A stretch of 64,000 bases of DNA from Streptomyces marianii (lineage in GTDB: Bacteria; Actinomycetota; Actinomycetes; Streptomycetales; Streptomycetaceae): positions 8,063,501 through 8,127,500 of the forward strand of contig NZ_VAWE01000001.1 in assembly GCF_005795905.1 (NCBI RefSeq), in the 5' to 3' direction. The translations under genes were made by a program, and so were the position numbers. Below, in pieces: positions 58,749 to 64,000 of this stretch (the first letter of the stretch is position 1; every line of letters starts with the position of its first letter). The notes beneath the pieces are model-generated. The model was not told the DNA's origin. It was given only the letters and a program-made list of their open reading frames with translations, and searched no databases.

Positions 58749-58970
58749 CTAGTTCCGCGCCGAGCGCGGGCGGGGCAGCCCGAGATGGACGGTTGGCCTG
58801 TGAGTGAGGCGGGCTGCCTCCGCCTGTTTGGTGCGCAGGAAGGTGATCGTCATGTCGATACCGTCGATCTCGCCCGGCCACTGTTCTTCCTCGGCGCGTT
58901 TGCGGCGGGCGAGGAGGTCCTCTTCCAGTTCCGCGAGGCGGAGCAGCACCTTCGGGTTGACCTGGAGCAT
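58749..58970 (-). CDS. Small protein of the recombinase locus
   Basis: A 73-residue charged helical protein: MLQVNPKVLLRLAELEEDLL, ARRKRAEEEQWPGEIDGIDM, TFLRTKQAEAARL, ending LGLPRPRSARN. Similar short proteins accompany tyrosine-recombinase groups in Streptomyces, from memory of such loci. The frame stays open upstream of the ATG with ICCP, so the true N-terminus may be longer and partly lost; it would then overlap the divergent recombinase promoter. Confidence 0.5.
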   Translation of the reverse strand: MLQVNPKVLLRLAELEEDLLARRKRAEEEQWPGEIDGIDMTITFLRTKQAEAARLTHRPTVHLGLPRPRSARN

Positions 58971-59064
58971 GGGGCAGCAGATGCACCGTTGACTGAACGA
59001 ACCACGTTGATTGTGCAGTTCAGGGCGCGGGTGAGGTTGTCGCCCAGTACGGTCTGCGGTCGTG
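58971..59064. promoter_or_regulatory. Divergent control region of the recombinase locus
   Basis: This 94-base gap is AT-richer than its surroundings. It contains TTGACTGAACGAACC and an inverted pair CTGAAC (58993-58998) / GTTCAG (59018-59023). Promoter or binding-site use is plausible but unproven. Confidence 0.3.
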
Positions 59065-60543
59065 ATGAACGATGGTGTGCCCGAGCGGAATCTGTCGAGG
59101 TTGACCGTTCCTCGGTGGGGCCGGCTGGTGGAGACCGGCGACCGGTACGAGCCCTACCGGCTCGTCGACGCCGACGGCGCGGCCGTGATGCCTGCTGCGG
59201 TGTTCTTCCAGGAGCTGCTCGCAGCCGGGAAGACGGCGGCGACCGTCCGCTCGTATGGCATGGACCTGCTGCGGTGGTGGCGGTTCCTGCATGCGGTCGA
59301 GGTGTCGTGGGATCGAGCGACACGCGTGGACGCTCGGGATTTCAGCTGCTGGATCCAGCTGGCGGTCAAGCCGCGAGCGACCGCAGCCAGGCGGCGGTCG
59401 GCCCGTACAGTCGGGGCCCCGAACCCGGTGACTGGGAAAACGGGCCCTGGGCTCGGCTATGCTCCGTCGACCGTCGCCCACAGTGAGACGGTGCTGCGCA
59501 GGTTCTACGACCTGCACCGTGATGCCGGATCGGGGCCGTTGCTCAACCCGTTCCCGCTGGACCTGGCTCGTCGTTCCGGCCGCGCGCACGCGCGCACCAC
59601 AACCCGATGGAAGTCTGGGCGCCAGAGCGGACCGGCCGCTACCGGCCCACGGTTCCCCGCCGGATTCCGCGCTCGATCCCGGACGAGTGGTTCAACTCGC
59701 TGTTCGCGGCGCTGCGGTCGAACCGAGACCGGGCCATGATCGCGTTTTGGATCTCCAGCGGAGCCCGGGCCTCAGAGTTGATCGGCGTCCGGCAGTGCGA
59801 CGTCGCCCCGGGGCAGCAGCTGATCAGCGCTGTGCGGAAGGGCTCCCGGGCCCGGCAGCAGGTGCCAGCCTCGGCAGATGCGTTCGTGTGGCTGCGGCTC
59901 TACCAGCAGGAGTTACATGGGCGGGTGCCGCGAGGCCGTACGCAGCCAGTGTGGTGGACGCTGCGGCGTCCGTTTCAGCCGCTGACCTACCACGGGGCCC
60001 ATCGCATGTTCGAACGGGTAAACGCCACCTTCGGCGCAGACTGGACCCTTCACGACCTTCGTCACAGCGCCGCGCGCCCGCATGGTGCGCGACCCGGCGC
60101 TGACGCTGACCGACCTGCAGTGGGTCCTCGGGCACACGCATCTGACCACGAGCGAGATCTACCTCAACCCTGGGGAATCGGTGATGGACTGGGCCGTCGA
60201 AGCGGTCGCCGACTACGTCGAGAACGTCCGCCCCCGCTTCGGATTCCCTGATCACCCTGCTCTGTGGATCACCGAGCGCGGTGGCCGCCTGCATCCCGGC
60301 TCGATCAACGACCGATTCGAGGCATACCGGGACGCTCTCAGGCTGACGAAAGAGCTGACCCCGCACAGTCTTCGGCATTCGTACGTCACGCACCTGACCG
60401 AGGACGGCGTGGACCGGCGCTTCATCCAGCAGCAGGTCGGCCACGAGTGCGACAGCTCCCTGGCCATCTACACGCACGTCAGCGACGACTTCATGAACAC
60501 TTCCCTGCACAAGGCACTGGCCCCGGCGTTCGCCGGGGCCTGA
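59065..60543 (+). pseudogene. Frameshifted tyrosine recombinase fused to the end of a second one
   Basis: From ATG 59065 the first recombinase has a SAM-like core-binding domain (FFQELLAAGKTAATVRSYGM, LLRWWRFLHAVEVSWDRATR). Its frame shifts near 59595 in a CG-repeat, where HHNPMEVWAPERTGRYRP resumes. The catalytic core follows: ISSGARASELIG (Arg) and WTLHDLRHSAA (His-x-x-Arg). A further one-base shift near 60070 leads to DLQWVLGHTHLTTSEIYLNP (His and Tyr). At about 60180 this joins without a break to the C-terminal half of a different recombinase, LTPHSLRHSYVTHLTEDGVD and VGHECDSSLAIYTHVS. The N-terminal half of the second enzyme is gone. Confidence 0.8.
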
Positions 60544-60560
60544 TGAGGAGGGATCCGGCG

Positions 60561-60911
60561 ATGGCCGCCAAGCTCGACTACCACTGGCACCTGCGCAAAG
60601 TCATGGCCGACCGCGGGATGTTCTCCACCACCGACCTCCTTCCACTGCTCGCCGAACGCGGCATCACGCTGTCCACGAGCCAGGTCTACCGGCTCGTCGT
60701 CGAGCGACCGGAGCGACTGAGCCTGAAGATCCTCATGGCCCTGCTCGACATCCTCGACTGCACCATGGACGACCTCATCGAGCCCATCGCGGCAGCCGGC
60801 ACCGCGAAGAAGCCGAAGAAGGCAGCCGCCGCCGGCTCGGCGCCCGAGTCGGAGGGACTCGGCGGACTGCTGCCCAAGCGAGCACGGATCAGAGGAGTTG
60901 ACGGGCCTTGA
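60561..60911 (+). CDS. XRE-type helix-turn-helix protein of the recombinase locus
   Basis: A 116-residue protein with LRKVMADRGMFSTTDLLPLL, AERGITLSTSQVYRLVVERP and LSLKILMALLDILDCTMDDL, the Cro/C1-type HTH_26 pattern. A Lys/Ala-rich tail follows. ATG 60561 has GAGGAGGG at eight bases. The next gene starts at TTG 60908, overlapping this stop as TTGA, so the pair is co-translated. It probably regulates or assists the recombinases. Confidence 0.82.
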   Translation: MAAKLDYHWHLRKVMADRGMFSTTDLLPLLAERGITLSTSQVYRLVVERPERLSLKILMALLDILDCTMDDLIEPIAAAGTAKKPKKAAAAGSAPESEGLGGLLPKRARIRGVDGP

Positions 60912-63324
60912 CCACGGCTGACCAGCTGGATCGTGCCGTCGCGGACCCGATCGGCCTGATCACAGACCTTGTCGCCGATGTCGAGAAGGAACTCGGCGCC
61001 GAGAGGACCCGAGCCGTGGTCACCGCGGTCGTGGGCGGTCGAGCGAAGTCCCGCCAGGTGGCCAAGGCTTTGGTGATGCGGTCGGCCGTCCTGACCGACG
61101 GCAAGACCCCAGCGCCCCGGGCGATCGGCGATCTGCTCATCGAGCTCCGCAAGGCCGGCGCCTCGGCGATCGCGGCACCAGTCTGCGCGGAGTGCGGCAA
61201 GCAGCTGCGAACCATCCGGCGCAAGGGCCAGGACTGGTACTGCTCGGTCTGCGGGCAGCAGACCGTTGAGTGCACCACCTGCGGAAACGTCCGACGCATC
61301 AGCTTCCGGGACCGCAAGGGCCTACCCCGCTGCAAGATGTGTCCCGACAAGGATGACCGCGATCCCGTGACGTCCGTCCACGAACTGATCACCGCGATCG
61401 CCCCGGGCGCTGACCGCGACGTGATCGCCGAAGCCCTTTGCCGCACGGCACCCAGCTGTCCCACCTACCGGCAGAGACTGGTCTGGGCTCTGGAGGAGAA
61501 CCCTCGTCTGCTGACCGGGGAGGGATACCTGGCGCCGCATCGCGCCATCCTGCGGTTTATCGACCTGCTGCACGAGGCTGGCGTCGCCAGGATCGTCCGG
61601 CCCGCCTGCCCTCGCTGCCACCGGGTGGTCCGCATCGACAAGCCGCTCGACGGGCAGCGGGTCTGCCGAAACTGCATCGCCAAGTCCCGACTCGAGGAAT
61701 GCGTACGCTGTGGTGCTCGGCGAGAGCCAGCCACCAGCGACGCCGACGGGCGACCACTCTGTCCGAGCTGCCTGGTCAAGGACCCGGCAAACCTGGAGAC
61801 CTGCATCGTCTGCGGCGAGTCACGCATGGTCAGCAACCGCACCGCCGACGGGCCGATCTGCCCCAACTGCCGTCCCCTGCCCATCCTGCCTTGCTCGATC
61901 TGCGGCCGCACCGCACCCTGCGCATGCTCTCGAAGCTCACCGGTCTGCCCCGCTGCGGCGGCTGTGACAGGCGCCAAGGCCACTGCACCGTCTGCAGACG
62001 AATGCGAGGCATCCACTCCGGCACCGCCGACGCCCCCGTCTGCGGCCCCTGCACCACGCCGGACGCCGAGCTCTGGCGCCCCTGTCCCACCTGCGGACAA
62101 GCCGAACGGCTGCACGCACCGGGACCGTGCCCCCGCTGCACCCTCAAGCAGCGGCTCCACGAACTCCTCGCCGATGGCACCGGCTCCATAAACCCGAAGC
62201 TACAGCTCCTTCACGACGCCCTGGCCGACACCGAACGGGCCGGCACCGCGATGCGCTGGCTCTCCCAGGGCATCGTCTCCACCGTCCTGTCCGATCTCGG
62301 CTCCGGCCGCAGGCCTCTCACTCACAAGGCCCTGGACGAGCTCCCTGAAGGCAAGGTCGTCGAGCACATCCGCAGCGTCCTCGTCGCCACCGGAGCCCTG
62401 CCTCAGAGAGATGAGCAGATGGTCCGTCTCGAACGGCACGTGAAGGACCTCGTCTCCTCCCACGCGACGGCCGAGGGCCGGAAAATCCTGCACCGCTACG
62501 CGACATGGCACCTCCTGCGCCGGCTCCGCCGACGCAGCCGCGGCAAGGACATCACGCACTACCAGCTCACGGTCGCCCGCCAGCATCTGCGGGCGGCAGT
62601 CCACCTCCTGGACTGGCTCGAAGAACATAACCTCACCCTGACCACCTGCCGCCAGGCCGACCTTGAACGCTGGATGACCAGCGACGACGCCCGCCACCGC
62701 CCAGGCCACTTCGTGCGCTGGGCCCTGGCCCAGAAGATCGCCCGCGACCTCAGCTTCCCGGCCGAGCGGTGGAACGGCCCCTCCCAGGCCATGGACGACG
62801 AAGCCCGCTGGGACACCGCCCGCCGCCTGCTGCACGACGACACCCTCAAACCCGAAGACCGCCTGGCCGGACTGCTGTTGCTCCTCTATGCCCAGTGGCC
62901 CGCGGCGATCTCCCGGCTCACCATCGACCACATCGAGGAGACGGACGGAGCCGTCCACATCCGCCTCGGCGCCGTCCCAGTCGAGCTTCCCGCACCCGTC
63001 GCTGACCTGGCCCTGCAACAGGTCGCGGTTCGCCGCAGCCATGCCGTCCTCGCCCAGACAGACTCACCCTGGCTCTTCCCCGGCGGCCAGCCCGGCCGTC
63101 CGATCAGCGCCTGGGCCATGGGCGAGAGGCTCCGCAAACTCGGCATCCGGCTCGCGGAAGCCCGCTCGACCGCGCTGTTCCAGCTCGCCACCGAGCTGCC
63201 CGCCGCAGTCCTCGCCCGCACCCTCGGCATCGACATCACCGTCGCCGTCAAATGGCAGCGAGCCGCCGCCGGGGACTGGGGGGCCTACGCGGCCGAGGTC
63301 AGCCGCCGTCACCATGACGTCTGA
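60908..63324 (+). pseudogene. Zinc-ribbon recombinase-like protein with one frameshift
   Basis: A protein of about 800 residues if joined. The N-terminal third carries repeated CxxC zinc ribbons (CAECGKQLRTI, CSVCGQQTVECTTCG, CPRCHRVVRI, CVRCGARREP, CIVCGESRMV). The frame changes by minus one near 61925; after CSICGRTAPC the ribbons continue in the other frame as PRCGGCDRRQGHCTVCRRMR and RPCPTCGQAERL. The C-terminal 350 residues resemble a recombinase core (WLEEHNLTLTTCRQADLERW; LLLLLYAQWPAAISRLTIDH). No complete R-H-R-Y set is obvious. Every domain is present, so the break could be recent, a sequencing error or recoding. Confidence 0.72.
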
Positions 63325-63349
63325 ATCCAAAGGCAAGGGAGCAACACAG

Positions 63350-63859
63350 ATGCTGCTACGTGATGTTGAGTACGGCGACGTCGACGCCTACGTCCGGATG
63401 CGATGCGACCCGGTCATGATGGCCGAGCTGGGCGGACCGGTGCCTCGCGAAGGCATGGAGGCAAAGGTCCAACGTGATGTTCAACGGGTGGCAGCGGACA
63501 CCGACTGGACAAAGATGATCGTGCCCGATGAGGCCGAGCCGGGCGTGGTCGCGGGAACCGTGACGTTGTGGCCCCACGACGCAGACGGCGAGCGTATCTC
63601 CGAGATCGGCTGGATGGTGCTGCCGGAGTATCAGGGACGGGGACTCGGAAAGCAGGGCGTCCGCGCGCTGCTTGAACTGGCCCGCAACGACGGCCGGTGG
63701 GGCGTGGTACACGCATTCCCGGCGACAACCAACGCCCCGTCCAACGGCATCTGCCGCACGCTCGGCTTCCGATTCCTGGGCAAGCAAGACGTGCCCTTCG
63801 CCGGTCGAGTCCTGCAAACCAACCACTGGGCTATCGACCCTCGCACCGACCTGACATGA
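63350..63859 (+). CDS. GNAT family N-acetyltransferase
   Basis: A 169-residue acetyltransferase. MLLRDVEYGDVDAYVRMRCD starts the fold. ERISEIGWMVLPEYQGRGLG with KQGVRALLELA gives the acetyl-CoA loop (Q-G-R-G-L-G), and APSNGICRTLGFRFLGKQDV is the typical late motif. The acceptor is unknown. ATG 63350 has GGGAG at eight bases; an ATG at 63314 overlapping the recombinase stop is an alternative. The following frame starts inside its stop codon. Confidence 0.85.
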   Translation: MLLRDVEYGDVDAYVRMRCDPVMMAELGGPVPREGMEAKVQRDVQRVAADTDWTKMIVPDEAEPGVVAGTVTLWPHDADGERISEIGWMVLPEYQGRGLGKQGVRALLELARNDGRWGVVHAFPATTNAPSNGICRTLGFRFLGKQDVPFAGRVLQTNHWAIDPRTDLT

Positions 63860-64000
63860 TACATGTCCGCAGCACGCCGGGGACCCACGCAGGGCCTCGG
63901 GGGCGGGAGGCATTCGCAGAGTTCCAATACCCGACTCCACCATTAGCGATCTACCCGGCCGAGACCATCGAGGCTCACCGCGCCTTCATCACCCGTCGCA
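63856..64000 (+). CDS. 5' part of an unidentified gene
   Basis: An open frame from ATG 63856 runs off the window edge (MIHVRSTPGTHAGPRGREAF, then AEFQYPTPPLAIYPAETIEA and HRAFITRR). The ATG overlaps the acetyltransferase TGA, suggesting coupling. It contains a TTA codon, rare in Streptomyces and dependent on the bldA tRNA. No family is recognised from 48 residues. Confidence 0.4.
   Translation, partial: MIHVRSTPGTHAGPRGREAFAEFQYPTPPLAIYPAETIEAHRAFITRR

Overview
The window is high-GC actinobacterial chromosome and almost certainly Streptomyces. Codon third positions are nearly all G or C. The regulators (AfsR/SARP-like, SpoIIE-type phosphatases with GAF domains), the F420-type flavin-fold oxidoreductase, DUF1206 and DUF4180 proteins and the abundance of IS701-family elements all fit. 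Functions were assigned by reading translated proteins by eye; no database search was run. No tRNA, rRNA or CRISPR array was seen.

Region 1 (1-23107) is a non-ribosomal peptide locus in two blocks. The left block (409-10657) is a tight four-gene operon: C-A-T, A-T, A-T, and C-(vestigial A)-T with a C-terminal short-chain-dehydrogenase-like domain instead of a thioesterase. This suggests reductive release of the peptide. The right block (16516-23107) holds both enzymes for L-2,3-diaminopropionate (Dap; SbnA-like and SbnB-like), an NRPS protein with half a C domain plus A-T whose binding-pocket code resembles that for 2,4-diaminobutyrate, and an Fe(II)/2-oxoglutarate dioxygenase. The most economical reading is a Dap-containing peptide ending in an aldehyde or alcohol. 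Between the blocks lie a PAS/GAF/PP2C phosphatase, a PPOX-class enzyme, a DUF4180 protein, a MITE-like element and an intact IS701-family insertion sequence flanked by CTAG. Whether the blocks form one pathway is not proven by the sequence.

Region 2 (23538-38939) is ordinary chromosome: a GAF-PP2C phosphatase, a coiled-coil protein with a basic linker and winged-helix-like end, a membrane-anchored endonuclease/exonuclease/phosphatase-family protein, an MFS exporter coupled to a PIG-L deacetylase, a large AfsR-like regulator, a methyltransferase, a MerR regulator divergent from a SulP transporter with a 24-bp palindrome between them, a DUF1206 membrane protein and a membrane-anchored Mrr-like nuclease-fold protein.

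Region 3 (39040-54830) continues with an NAD kinase, alpha/beta hydrolase, SGNH hydrolase with a palindromic operator, single-domain LuxR regulator, glutathionyl-hydroquinone-reductase-like protein, and a molybdate locus (TOBE regulator, ModA, fused ModBC). It then has a degenerate rpmE2, two coupled small proteins, a lipoprotein, nitrobindin, a methyltransferase and rmlD. Several scars are visible: a DUF5713 fragment, an AraC tail, and an in-frame rmlA'-'rmlB junction left by deletion of most of both genes.

Region 4 (54937-64000) is mobile and decaying DNA. A 2.1-kb IS701-like element carries a frameshifted transposase and a MarR regulator as passenger, inside 22-bp inverted repeats with a CTAA duplication. 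Next come an IS5-type transposase tail, small orphan genes and a recombinase locus: a frameshifted tyrosine recombinase fused to the end of a second one, an HTH protein, a zinc-ribbon recombinase-like protein with one frameshift, and a GNAT acetyltransferase.
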